Assembly (NCBI GenBank): GCA_964593725.1
Contig: CAZQJS010000002.1
Coordinates: forward strand, 1-64,000
DNA from: JAIOSM01 sp964593725
GTDB taxonomy: Bacteria > Desulfobacterota > Desulfobacteria > Desulfobacterales > Desulfobacteraceae
DNA length: 64,000 nucleotides
Reading direction: 5' to 3'
Part shown: one piece after another, positions 46,066 to 55,060 of the stretch
Layout of the letters: each line of letters begins with the position of its first letter
How positions within the stretch are numbered: the first letter of the stretch is position 1
The notes under the pieces: generated by a model
Database searches by the model: none
The model's input: the letters and a program-made list of their open reading frames with translations, nothing else
Told to the model about the DNA's origin: nothing
Made by a program: the position numbers and the translations under genes

Positions 46066-48138
46066 ATGACAGACAAAATTAAATCAATTAGAAACATTGC
46101 CCTGGCAGGCCATGGTGGAGCCGGTAAAACCTCCCTATCAGAAGCAATCCTTTTTAAAGCAGGACTCTTGGAGCGCCATGGAAAGGTTGAAGAAGGCAAC
46201 ACTGCCATGGATTTTCAGCCTGAAGAGATTAAAAAACAACAGAGTATAAATACTGCTTTTTATAATTTAACTCACAATAAACATTTAATCACCCTTCTTG
46301 ATACACCTGGTGATCAAAATTTCTTTTCAGCTGCCAAAACATGTATTCCGGCAGCAGATTGCGTATGTCTTGTTATTGACGGAGTCAGCGGACCAAGTGC
46401 AATGACTGAAGCTGCATCTGCATGTTCAGAGGAATATAATCTTCCGACCTTTGTTTTTATTAATAAGCTTGATCGTGAAAGAGCTGATTATAATGCTGCC
46501 ATTGAAGCTGCAAGTACTGCCATTGATAAAAAGATAGTTGTAACTCAACTGCCCATTGGCAAAGAAGACTCTTTTTCAGGTATTGTCGATCTTCTGTCTG
46601 GCAAGGCATTTGAGTTTGCAGATGATGGCAGAATCAAAAAAGTTGATGTTCCATCTGATATGGAAGCTGCTGTTTCAGCTGCCAAGGAGGAGTTCATTGA
46701 AAATGTTGCAGAGTTGGATGATGATATTCTTGAACGGTATCTTGAAGGAGAAGAGGTATCAGAAGAAGAGCTTAAAAAAGTTTTTCGAAAAGGTGTGCTG
46801 GAACGTGCCTTTTACCCCGCCCTTTGCGGATCTGCCACAAATTCCATTGGTATTGATCCACTACTTGATTTCATTGTTGATTATATGCCTTCACCCATTG
46901 ACAGAGGTGCATGGCTTGCAGCTGACCATGATGGAAATCAGGTTGAAGTACTTCCTGATCCGGAAAGGGAGTTTACAGGCTTTGTTTTTAATACAATTGT
47001 TGATCCCTATGCCGGACGGCTTTCAATTTTCAGGATTGTTTCAGGAAAACTTGAAAAGGATGGTAATTTATTAAATGTTAATAAGGATAGTAAAGAAAGA
47101 TTTTCCCAGCTCCTTGAAATTGCAGGCAAAAAACAGAAAAATATCACTTCTGCTGTGGCAGGTTCCATTGTTGCTGTGGCAAAATTAAAAAACACATTAA
47201 CAGGTGATACAATTACAAGTTCAGAAAGTATTAAATTTCCGCCTGTTAAACCTCTTCCCCCTGTAATATCCTTTGCTATTTCACCTAAAACAAAAGGTGA
47301 TGAAGATAAAATCCATGAAGCTTTGAGAAAAATTCTTGAGGAAGATCCGGGATTGCAGCTCAGACGTGAAGAAGAGACTAATGAGACACTATTATCAGGA
47401 ACCGGGCTTGTTCACATTGAGACAACGTGTGAAAAAGTAAAAAGGAAATTTAATGTTGAAGTTGCCATTGCGACTCCAAAGGTGCCCTATAAAGAGACCA
47501 TAAAAAAGAAAATACGTGTCCAGGGAAAACATAAAAAACAATCTGGCGGGCATGGTCAGTTTGGTGATTGCTGGATTCATTTTGAACCCCTTCCCAAGGG
47601 TAAGGGCATTGAATTTGTGAACAAAATTGTGGGAGGCTCCATTCCGAAAAATTATATTCCTGCTGTTGAGGCAGGTGTAAGAGAATCTGCCCAGAAAGGC
47701 TATCTTGCAGGATACCCCTGTATTGATTTCAGAGCAACTGTGGATGATGGAAGCTATCATTCGGTTGATTCTTCAGAAATGGCTTTCAAGCTTGCAGGCT
47801 CCCTTGCGTTTAAAGCTGCCATCCCCCAGGCAAAACCAGTCCTGCTTGAACCTGTTATGAAGGTTTCAGTTGTTGTGCCGGATGAACATACAGGTGATAT
47901 TATGGGAGATTTCAATTCCAGACGCGGCAAGGTGCTTGGAATGGATTCTGAAGGAACAAAACAGGTTGTCAATGCACTTGTTCCCATGGCTGAAATGCTC
48001 AGATATGCACCTGATCTTAACTCCATGACAGGCGGTAGAGGGACTTTTTCCATGGAATTTGAAACCTATGAAGAGCTGCCCCATGATCTGGCCCAGAAAG
48101 TTATTGAACAAACCAATGCTGATAAAGATGATAATTGA
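46066..48138 (+). CDS. Elongation factor G-like protein (EF-G II)
   Basis: A 690-residue GTPase with EF-G domain order. G1 is GHGGAGKT, G3 DTPGDQNF and G4 NKLD. G1 (GHGG in place of AHIDS) and G3 (DQNF in place of HVDF) differ from the canonical factor at 11277-13358, so this is the second, divergent EF-G common in deltaproteobacteria. It may act in ribosome recycling, a specialised elongation state or stress; the role is not shown by sequence. A strong terminator follows directly. Confidence 0.9.
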   Translation: MTDKIKSIRNIALAGHGGAGKTSLSEAILFKAGLLERHGKVEEGNTAMDFQPEEIKKQQSINTAFYNLTHNKHLITLLDTPGDQNFFSAAKTCIPAADCVCLVIDGVSGPSAMTEAASACSEEYNLPTFVFINKLDRERADYNAAIEAASTAIDKKIVVTQLPIGKEDSFSGIVDLLSGKAFEFADDGRIKKVDVPSDMEAAVSAAKEEFIENVAELDDDILERYLEGEEVSEEELKKVFRKGVLERAFYPALCGSATNSIGIDPLLDFIVDYMPSPIDRGAWLAADHDGNQVEVLPDPEREFTGFVFNTIVDPYAGRLSIFRIVSGKLEKDGNLLNVNKDSKERFSQLLEIAGKKQKNITSAVAGSIVAVAKLKNTLTGDTITSSESIKFPPVKPLPPVISFAISPKTKGDEDKIHEALRKILEEDPGLQLRREEETNETLLSGTGLVHIETTCEKVKRKFNVEVAIATPKVPYKETIKKKIRVQGKHKKQSGGHGQFGDCWIHFEPLPKGKGIEFVNKIVGGSIPKNYIPAVEAGVRESAQKGYLAGYPCIDFRATVDDGSYHSVDSSEMAFKLAGSLAFKAAIPQAKPVLLEPVMKVSVVVPDEHTGDIMGDFNSRRGKVLGMDSEGTKQVVNALVPMAEMLRYAPDLNSMTGGRGTFSMEFETYEELPHDLAQKVIEQTNADKDDN

Positions 48139-48168
48139 TATTCATCCAATTTGATTCTGTTTATCAGT

Positions 48169-48213
48169 AAAAGGCCTGTAATCATATTTAAAATCTAATT
48201 ACAGGCCTTTTTT
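48169..48213 (+). terminator. Strong intrinsic terminator after the second EF-G gene
   Basis: AAAAGGCCTGTAAT (48169-48182) and ATTACAGGCCTTTT (48198-48211) form a perfect 14-pair stem with a 15-base loop and a T-rich end. This is the clearest terminator in the window and marks the end of the EF-G II transcript. Confidence 0.9.
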
Positions 48214-48234
48214 AATTTATAAAGATTTTTTACC

Positions 48235-49827
48235 ATGTTAATTCATAATGCTGTGATTTATACCCAGAATCCGGATATGCCGATTGCCGAAGCAATGCTC
48301 ATCCAGGGCAGCAGAATTGTTAAAGTCGGATCCTATGAAAGTATAAAGAACAAAGCAGATGATTCCATAAAAGAGATAGACCTGGAAGGCAGAGTTGTTC
48401 TGCCTGGATTTTCCGACACACATATTCATTTTTATCAATGGGCTGTAAATTATGACTCAATTGATCTGTCAACTGCTATTTCCTTTAATGACATGGGAAA
48501 AGCCTTAAAATCAAAGGCACGGTCAGCTGAAAAGGGAAAATGGATCACAGGCCTTGGATTTAATGAGCATGACTGGCCCATGGGCAATATACCTGACAGA
48601 TATGATCTTGATAAAATAGTACCTGATAATCCTGTTTGTATATGGAGATATGATCTGCATATGTGCGTTGCCAATTCAAGGGCTCTTGCATTGGCTGGAA
48701 TTGATTCGCACAGCTCAGATCCCCTGGGAGGTATTATAGCCAGAGATTCCTCTGGCAGTCCCACTGGTATTCTCAGGGAGCTTGCCATTAATTTAATAAC
48801 CAGAGTTCTGGAAAAACCAGGCAAGGAAGAAATCCTGTGCAATATGGAAAAAAGGATTAAGGAACTTCATGGTTTCGGTATCACATCAATCCATGATATA
48901 CGCCTCATGGGAGGAGTGGATGGTGCAGAAGCCCTGGATCATTTTCAGGAATTAAATAACAGAAAAAAATTAAATATACGCTGCCATGTTTCCCTGGCCG
49001 GAGAGATGACAGATCAGGCAGTTGGATTGGGATTAAAAACAGGCTTTGGCAATGATAGATTAAAGATCGGGCATCTTAAATTTTTTGCCGATGGCGGAAT
49101 GGGTGCAAGGACTGCCTGGATGATTGATAAATATCTTGATGCAGATTATGGAATGCCGGCAGTTCCTTTAAAAACAATAGAGTCTGCTGTAATAAAAGCA
49201 CAGCTGTCAGGTTTAAGTGTTATGGTACATGCCATTGGGGACAGAGCAGTAAGGGAGATAATCTCCATGTTTAAAAGGATTGAAAAGAATAACCTGCAAA
49301 AGCTTTTAATACCTCACAGGATAGAACATGTCCAGATGATAAGAGATGAAGATTTAATCCAATTGAAAACTTTGAAAAATCTAGCACTATCATGCCAGCC
49401 CAATAATTTAACCCTTGATATTCCAATGATTGAGATGTCTGTGGGTGAAAACAAAAGATATGCCTTCAGGCTGAGAAGCATTTTAAATACAGGTCTGCCC
49501 TTTATTCTGAATTCTGATGCGCCGGTCTGCACTCCAAACCCTTTTATTGGAATATATGCAGCTGTCACACGCTGCAAATTGGATAACAAGCCTTTAGATG
49601 GATGGTTTAAAAGCCAGGCTTTAACTGTTGAGGAGGCAGTGGCTGCCTGTACAATCACCCCCTGTGTTACCCAGGGAACCGGGGAGATACTTGGAAGTAT
49701 TGCACCGGGAAAATTTGCAGATGTGGTGGTACTCAATGGCAATATTTATTCCATGGCTCCTGAAAAAATAAAGGATATTAAAATTGATATGACAATATTT
49801 AATGGTGAAATTGTGTATGAGAGATAA
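48235..49827 (+). CDS. Amidohydrolase family protein (YtcJ-like)
   Basis: A 530-residue metal-dependent hydrolase of the COG1574 group. The N-terminal beta-sandwich strand LIHNAVIYTQ leads to the metal motif DTHIHFYQWA, later HAIGDRAVREI and RIEHVQM supply further ligands, and NSDAPVCTPNPF holds the terminal aspartate. Relatives hydrolyse amides or formamides but the substrate is unknown. It is the first gene after a strong terminator and overlaps the KamA-like gene by 26 bases. Confidence 0.88.
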   Translation: MLIHNAVIYTQNPDMPIAEAMLIQGSRIVKVGSYESIKNKADDSIKEIDLEGRVVLPGFSDTHIHFYQWAVNYDSIDLSTAISFNDMGKALKSKARSAEKGKWITGLGFNEHDWPMGNIPDRYDLDKIVPDNPVCIWRYDLHMCVANSRALALAGIDSHSSDPLGGIIARDSSGSPTGILRELAINLITRVLEKPGKEEILCNMEKRIKELHGFGITSIHDIRLMGGVDGAEALDHFQELNNRKKLNIRCHVSLAGEMTDQAVGLGLKTGFGNDRLKIGHLKFFADGGMGARTAWMIDKYLDADYGMPAVPLKTIESAVIKAQLSGLSVMVHAIGDRAVREIISMFKRIEKNNLQKLLIPHRIEHVQMIRDEDLIQLKTLKNLALSCQPNNLTLDIPMIEMSVGENKRYAFRLRSILNTGLPFILNSDAPVCTPNPFIGIYAAVTRCKLDNKPLDGWFKSQALTVEEAVAACTITPCVTQGTGEILGSIAPGKFADVVVLNGNIYSMAPEKIKDIKIDMTIFNGEIVYER

Positions 49828-51928
49828 AGGGCTCATCTCCATTAAAAATGTTAAACAGCTTGAAAGTGCAACAAACTGCATAATCCCGGATCAAGAAAGG
49901 GATGATCTTCAAAAAATTATTGATAAATACCCTGTAAGACTTTCAAAACATGTTATCAGGCAGATTCAGAAATCTGAAAAAATTGCGTATCAATATATGC
50001 CGTTTATTGGCGAGCTTGATACGGCAGGTTTAGAAAATACCTGGGTTGGAGCCTTTCATGACGGTGTTTTGGAGCAGATGTATCCAAATCGTGTTATTTT
50101 TCTGATTAACATGACCTGCCCTGTTTACTGCAGATTTTGTTTTAGAAAACATAAAGATTTACGAAATGCTGAACCCCCGGTAACATCAGATATCAAAGCA
50201 GCTGTTTCATATGTTGAGAGACATAGGCTTATAAAAGAGATCCTTATTACAGGCGGGGATCCGTTTTTAAATAAAAAAAATCTTAAAACCTCCATTAACG
50301 GGCTTATGCAAATTGGCCATGTACAGACCCTTCGCCTGGCAACACGTTCCATTTCATATTTTCCCGATCTTTTCCTAAATAATAACAGGTACTGGATGGG
50401 TTTTCTCATAGAAAAAAACAGGGAACTTCAACACCATGGAAAAACAATTGAAATTGCAACCCATTTTATCCACCCCCATGAGATATCACCCCAAAGTCTT
50501 GAAATTATTTCCCAATTCGTCACCAATGGAATAGTTGTATATATCCAGACACCACTGTTGCATAATTGTAATGATACAGGTCCTGAACTAAAGGAACTTT
50601 TTCAGACTCTGCGCGGTGCAGGGGCACAAATGCACTATATCTTCATGCCCTGCAGCCCCATACATGGAAATAAACAATATACAACACCTGTTTCAAAGGG
50701 TTTTTTAATGGCAGACTATCTCAGGGCACATCTTTCAGACAGGGCCGTTCCAAAGATATGCACAGCAACTTCCATTGGTAAAATCGACTGGTTCACCAGC
50801 GGATGGGCCGTTGAAAAAGATAAAAACCAGGATGATTTTATCTGGATAAGAACGCCCTATTCCCATGATTATTTCCATGATATTGCCCTGTTTACCAAAA
50901 ACATGGATAATATCCGGACAAATAATGAGGGTACCCTTGATGTACAATTCATGGGGAAAATAGGAAATGATTCCTTTTTTCTTGGAAAAAGAGATAAAAA
51001 AAAACATGATAATTGTTTTAATATAAAAAAAAGAGATATTAAAGTTCTTAAACTTAAATTATTAGATGAAAAACAATTTTGTTACTCCATTGTAAATACA
51101 GGATATCAAGGAGTCCAAAGACTCCATGAAACCAGGGTACAAATTGATGAAAACTTTCTTGATACAGGTTTTGATTATATTAATTCAGACGGGAAGATTA
51201 CAGATATTCTGATCAATTCTCAAAATGATATCTGCGGTCTGATAAAAAAAATAGCAAAGGCCGTAAAAAGCAGATTAAAGAGTTATAATGTTAATTCCAT
51301 CAGGATTTTAAGCAGACAATTCATTGAGAGCCCCCAGGTTTTTACTGACTCTGTTATTCACAAACTTGCTGCATTAAATAAGCTTAAGCCTGAACAAAGC
51401 CTGAAACTTGAAATGGAACTCTGGTTTATCATGCCCGATGGGATTACAAAGAGTCATGGTATTCTGTCCCAAAAGCTTAAAAATTCAGGTATTACAACCT
51501 ATTGCAATGTTCCGCTGCTGGGAGGAATAAATGACAATCCAGCACTGATTGTTGATATTGCACATAGTTTAAGGGAAAATAGAATTGAATTTCACCATCT
51601 CTATCTTGCAGGAACTGCAATTCAGGAAAAATGGAATCTTACACACCCTGTTTACATGGATAATGTCATTGATATAGCTTCAGATATCAGAAGAGAATGC
51701 AGCGGCCGTGAAATACCAAAGTATATTATTTTAACAGCCTTGGGAGAGGTTGATTATGGACTTACCTCTTTGTTTGTTAAAGATAAATTCAAAAAAAAAG
51801 AATTAAAACTGCAGCTTAATTGTTTTAATACAGCATATTTCAAAGACATGGACAATAATTTCAGATACCCTGAAGGAGTTGTGTCTGACAAATCAAGGCC
51901 AATTATTAATATTAATGGATTGGCATAA
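49802..51928 (+). CDS. KamA-family radical-SAM protein with duplicated half barrel
   Basis: A 708-residue relative of lysine 2,3-aminomutase, which has about 420 residues. Cys106, Cys110 and Cys113 (CPVYCRFC) form the radical-SAM site and GGDPF follows at 151-155. In place of the PLP motif PGGGGK it has TSIGK (Lys327), so PLP binding is uncertain. Residues about 497-657 repeat 173-334 (PLLGGIND matching PLLHNCND) but have no cluster cysteines. A basic linker at 395-420 joins the parts. The ATG at 49817 is an alternative start. The substrate is unknown. Confidence 0.85.
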   Translation: MVKLCMRDKGLISIKNVKQLESATNCIIPDQERDDLQKIIDKYPVRLSKHVIRQIQKSEKIAYQYMPFIGELDTAGLENTWVGAFHDGVLEQMYPNRVIFLINMTCPVYCRFCFRKHKDLRNAEPPVTSDIKAAVSYVERHRLIKEILITGGDPFLNKKNLKTSINGLMQIGHVQTLRLATRSISYFPDLFLNNNRYWMGFLIEKNRELQHHGKTIEIATHFIHPHEISPQSLEIISQFVTNGIVVYIQTPLLHNCNDTGPELKELFQTLRGAGAQMHYIFMPCSPIHGNKQYTTPVSKGFLMADYLRAHLSDRAVPKICTATSIGKIDWFTSGWAVEKDKNQDDFIWIRTPYSHDYFHDIALFTKNMDNIRTNNEGTLDVQFMGKIGNDSFFLGKRDKKKHDNCFNIKKRDIKVLKLKLLDEKQFCYSIVNTGYQGVQRLHETRVQIDENFLDTGFDYINSDGKITDILINSQNDICGLIKKIAKAVKSRLKSYNVNSIRILSRQFIESPQVFTDSVIHKLAALNKLKPEQSLKLEMELWFIMPDGITKSHGILSQKLKNSGITTYCNVPLLGGINDNPALIVDIAHSLRENRIEFHHLYLAGTAIQEKWNLTHPVYMDNVIDIASDIRRECSGREIPKYIILTALGEVDYGLTSLFVKDKFKKKELKLQLNCFNTAYFKDMDNNFRYPEGVVSDKSRPIININGLA

Positions 51929-51943
51929 GGTGTCTGACATTGG

Positions 51944-51977
51944 AAAAATTATTAAAATCAGCAGTTATAATTTTTTT
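51944..51977. terminator. Weak AT-only inverted repeat between convergent genes
   Basis: AAAAATTAT (51944-51952) and ATAATTTTT (51967-51975) can pair, with a T run on each strand. It overlaps the end of the SPL-like gene. The all-AT stem makes efficiency doubtful. Confidence 0.25.
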
Positions 51978-53065
51978 AATTTACAATGCTTAATTGCACT
52001 CTGATCAAGCATGAACCCAAGGGTATTATCACCTTCCGGGATAAAACCAAAACATTTATTCCAGGTTTTTTTATCCTCCATGCAAAAATATGTGATCACT
52101 TCAGGAGCATATCTTTTAATCTGGTTAACCATACTTTTATAAACCTTAATCCTCAAGGGTTTAAAATAGCGCATTTTATTATCAAGGCCCAGTATAAATT
52201 CACCATAACATATTTTTGAATCAGGAAATCTTTTTTCAATCAACGGCTTAAGGTGTGGCATGAATCTGAAACTGCCAATGCTGATCCAAAGAACATTTTG
52301 GGGTGATACATAATCAAAAATAGTCTTAATGACATTTTTATAATCTTTTATACAATCCTGGTAAATTACAACAGGATCAAAATGAAAAGCAAGTTTATAT
52401 CCCCATGATTCAACCCTTTTTGCAGCTTTAAGACGTGCTTTAAGGCTTGAGGTTCCCTTTTCTTCAGATTGAATAATATCCGGAGTGTTAAGGGACCAGG
52501 CAATAACAGTTTTTCCATTGTGGTCAATATTTTTTAACCTGTCGATATTTACGGTTTTTGTTTTTAATTCCAGAATTGAATTATTCTGTTCTCTGAATTT
52601 TTTAATAAGTAACAGGGGCTGATCACTGATCTTTTCCCAGATCAGGCTGTCAGTATATTCGCCTGTTCCTATCCTGAAAATTTTATTTTGTCTGAAAATT
52701 TTATCAAGAATATCAAACATTGATTTTGTCCCTGCAAAATATCGTAACAGGGGTGGATGAAAATAGGCCTGAAGGATACAATAAGAACAGTCCATGGTAC
52801 AAAATGTTCCTGTGTGGAGAATTGTATAGTCACAGCAGGTATAGTGGCTTGTGCCTGGACAGTCCCTGATCGCAGCTCCCCGGTTCCTGGTGATGTATAA
52901 GCATTTTTTACCCTTTTCAATTGGGTCAATGCAGGCATTGATATAATCAAATATCTGATTTTCATTTTCAACTATTTCCATTGATAGCTTTGTACGTTCC
53001 TGGATAATACAGGTCTCTTCATGTGATCGGACTTCTTTGTCAACAAAGAGTTTTTCTAATTTCAT
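51965..53065 (-). CDS. Spore-photoproduct-lyase-like radical-SAM protein
   Basis: A 366-residue protein of the SPL family. Radical-SAM cysteines are 89, 93 and 96 (CTMDCSYC). RIGTGEYTDSL, AWSLNTPDII and LAFHFDPVV are typical of SPL relatives in non-sporulating bacteria. As I recall it, Bacillus SplB has its hydrogen-donor Cys141 just before a TSD stretch; here that area reads GTGEYTDS with no cysteine. Extra cysteines 69, 77 and 78 precede the cluster. Its ATG overlaps the ParB-like stop (ATGA), so it probably works with that protein. A true thymine-dimer lyase is not supported. Confidence 0.83.
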   Translation of the reverse strand: MKLEKLFVDKEVRSHEETCIIQERTKLSMEIVENENQIFDYINACIDPIEKGKKCLYITRNRGAAIRDCPGTSHYTCCDYTILHTGTFCTMDCSYCILQAYFHPPLLRYFAGTKSMFDILDKIFRQNKIFRIGTGEYTDSLIWEKISDQPLLLIKKFREQNNSILELKTKTVNIDRLKNIDHNGKTVIAWSLNTPDIIQSEEKGTSSLKARLKAAKRVESWGYKLAFHFDPVVIYQDCIKDYKNVIKTIFDYVSPQNVLWISIGSFRFMPHLKPLIEKRFPDSKICYGEFILGLDNKMRYFKPLRIKVYKSMVNQIKRYAPEVITYFCMEDKKTWNKCFGFIPEGDNTLGFMLDQSAIKHCKLKKL

Positions 53066-54027
53066 TTAAATAGATCCTCAAATGCTTTGGATTTATGCAT
53101 GGAGGACAGTTTGTTGAGATGGTGTTTAAACCCTTCAATATTTTTGAATTCAAAAAAGATGGAAAAATCATCTCCTTCAAAATTTTCTGGACAATAAAGC
53201 TTTAGTCCATGGTTGAGCTTTAACTCTCTGATGGTGTGCTGAAGGTTTTCAAGGGCCTTTGAAAGTTCAGGAAAACGAAGTTTTTTCAAATATGATCTTA
53301 AACAGTCTGCCTTGTAATTTTCATCGGGATGTTCATGCATGACCAGTTGTTGTATCTCTTCTGAACCTAAAAGTCTGGACAGTGGAAGATTATCCCTTTT
53401 TGCAATTTCAATTGAGTTGGTAACAATTTCCAGCTGTTTATTCTGCCCCATTTTAATATTTTTAAAAATATTTAAAAACAGGTTAAAAACAATTTTGTCA
53501 TATTCACTTATTTTTATTGCAGTATTAACAGAAATCTGTTTTTTTTGAATCATGTCATGGACCTGTTCCGGCATGGCACTGATTTTCAGGAATCTTTTAA
53601 TAGTATTAACATTAAATTCTGCATTAAAAACATATGAAGATTCCAATGCAATTATTTCTTCAGATATTAATCTGCTTAAAAGATGTACCCCTCTAGCCTT
53701 TTCAATGATATCAAGTTCTCTTTGAAAGGCATTTTCCATAATGGAAAGCCTTGAACAAAAAAGATCGGTTTTAAATTTATCCTCCTGTTCCCTTATAATA
53801 AACGCAGTTATATTCTGAAGTCCCAGAGCTTTAACAGCCCTGGCCCGTTTATGGCCCGATATAATAATAAAATTCCCCGGTACTTTCCTGACTATGCAGG
53901 GTGTGAGCAATCCGTACTGGAGGATCGACTGCTCAAGCCTCTCACTTTTGTCATGGGAGGAAATTCTGTACGTTGAGTTGTCAAGATCAATATATTCTAT
54001 ATCAATGGTCTCTGTTTTTCCAACCAT
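53062..54027 (-). CDS. ParB-like N-terminal domain protein, not a partition locus
   Basis: A 321-residue protein. About residues 8-100 resemble the ParB/Srx fold, with GLLTPCIVRKV and a variant ParB box GHKRARAVKALG at 58-69, where GERR is usual. A helical segment that may include a helix-turn-helix follows (NTIKRFLKISAMPEQVHDMI). The C-terminal 100 residues are not familiar. No parA is adjacent. It sits between purC (TAATG overlap) and the SPL-like gene (ATGA overlap), so the three should be coupled. It may be a regulator or a nucleotide-handling partner of the radical-SAM protein. Confidence 0.78.
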   Translation of the reverse strand: MVGKTETIDIEYIDLDNSTYRISSHDKSERLEQSILQYGLLTPCIVRKVPGNFIIISGHKRARAVKALGLQNITAFIIREQEDKFKTDLFCSRLSIMENAFQRELDIIEKARGVHLLSRLISEEIIALESSYVFNAEFNVNTIKRFLKISAMPEQVHDMIQKKQISVNTAIKISEYDKIVFNLFLNIFKNIKMGQNKQLEIVTNSIEIAKRDNLPLSRLLGSEEIQQLVMHEHPDENYKADCLRSYLKKLRFPELSKALENLQHTIRELKLNHGLKLYCPENFEGDDFSIFFEFKNIEGFKHHLNKLSSMHKSKAFEDLFK

Positions 54028-54920
54028 TACTTAAGTTCATTCCCTGTAAGAAGTTTGAAAATCATTTTATATGTTTCAGACGTGGTTTTAATGATCTCTT
54101 TGGGCAGTTTTGGACCGGGAGCTTTTTTATCCCAGCCTGAATCTGTAAGCCAGTCACGGATATCCTGCTTGTCATAGCTTTTCTGGGATTTACCCGGAAT
54201 AAATGAAGACTTTTGCCAGAACCTTGATGAGTCCGGAGTTAGAACCTCGTCAATAAGAATGATCTCATTGTCTGAAATACCGAATTCAAACTTTGTGTCT
54301 GCAATAATAATTCCTTTTTCATTTGCTATGGCCGCACCTCTGTTATAGATTGCAAGGCTGAGTTCCTTGATTTTTTCCGCCTTTTCCTTTCCAATCAGGT
54401 CAATTGTATCCTTAAAACTTATATTGATATCATGGTCCCCAAGTTCGGCCTTTGTGGATGGAGTAAACAGGGGTTCATCAAGCTGCTGGGATTCCTTTAA
54501 GCCCGGTGGAAGTTTAATGCCGCAGACATGGCCCTCATCAAGGTACGATTTCCAGCCTGAGCCCGTGATATACCCCCTTACAATACATTCCACAGGAAGT
54601 GGCTCAGCTTTCTTTACAAGCATACTGCGGTTTTTTAATATATCAGAATATTGTTTTAATATATCAGGATATTTTTCAACATCTGCTGTGATGAGATGGT
54701 TATTTACAATACTGTTAAACTGTTTGAACCAGAACAGGGATATCTGGGTCAGGACAGCTCCCTTGTAAGGTATAGGATCCGGTAAAACAACATCAAAGGC
54801 CGAGAGTCTGTCAGAGGTCACCATTAATAAAGCATCATCAATTTCATATATATCCCTGACTTTGCCTTTTGCTGCAAGCTTAAGGTCATTGAAGTCTGTG
54901 TTAGTAAGAGGGGTATTCAT
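54027..54920 (-). CDS. purC: SAICAR synthetase
   Basis: Joins CAIR and aspartate with ATP in purine synthesis. The 297 residues contain KGKVRDIYEID, VECIVRGYITGSGWKSY and DTKFEFGI, typical of the longer SAICAR synthetases. AGGAGATAAG precedes the ATG. It is first in an operon with the ParB-like and SPL-like genes, an unusual setting for a housekeeping purine gene. No other pur gene is in the window. Confidence 0.95.
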   Translation of the reverse strand: MNTPLTNTDFNDLKLAAKGKVRDIYEIDDALLMVTSDRLSAFDVVLPDPIPYKGAVLTQISLFWFKQFNSIVNNHLITADVEKYPDILKQYSDILKNRSMLVKKAEPLPVECIVRGYITGSGWKSYLDEGHVCGIKLPPGLKESQQLDEPLFTPSTKAELGDHDINISFKDTIDLIGKEKAEKIKELSLAIYNRGAAIANEKGIIIADTKFEFGISDNEIILIDEVLTPDSSRFWQKSSFIPGKSQKSYDKQDIRDWLTDSGWDKKAPGPKLPKEIIKTTSETYKMIFKLLTGNELK

Positions 54921-55060
54921 TTTATCTTATCTCCTGAAAAATTTGTTGTTTAATTTGGTAAATATATCATATGCCACTATCCAAAGGAACACTAAAATGT
55001 GGTATATATAAATATATAAAAGGCTTTCAAAAATAAATCCTGGATCAAAGTTGAATAAAA

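Noticed and set aside
51965..53065. Genuine spore photoproduct lyase implying sporulation
   Set aside because: No recognisable donor cysteine at the expected place and no sporulation genes; SPL-like proteins are common in non-sporulating bacteria.
53062..54027. Chromosome or plasmid partition locus
   Set aside because: No ParA gene or parS-like repeats lie nearby, and the ParB box is atypical.
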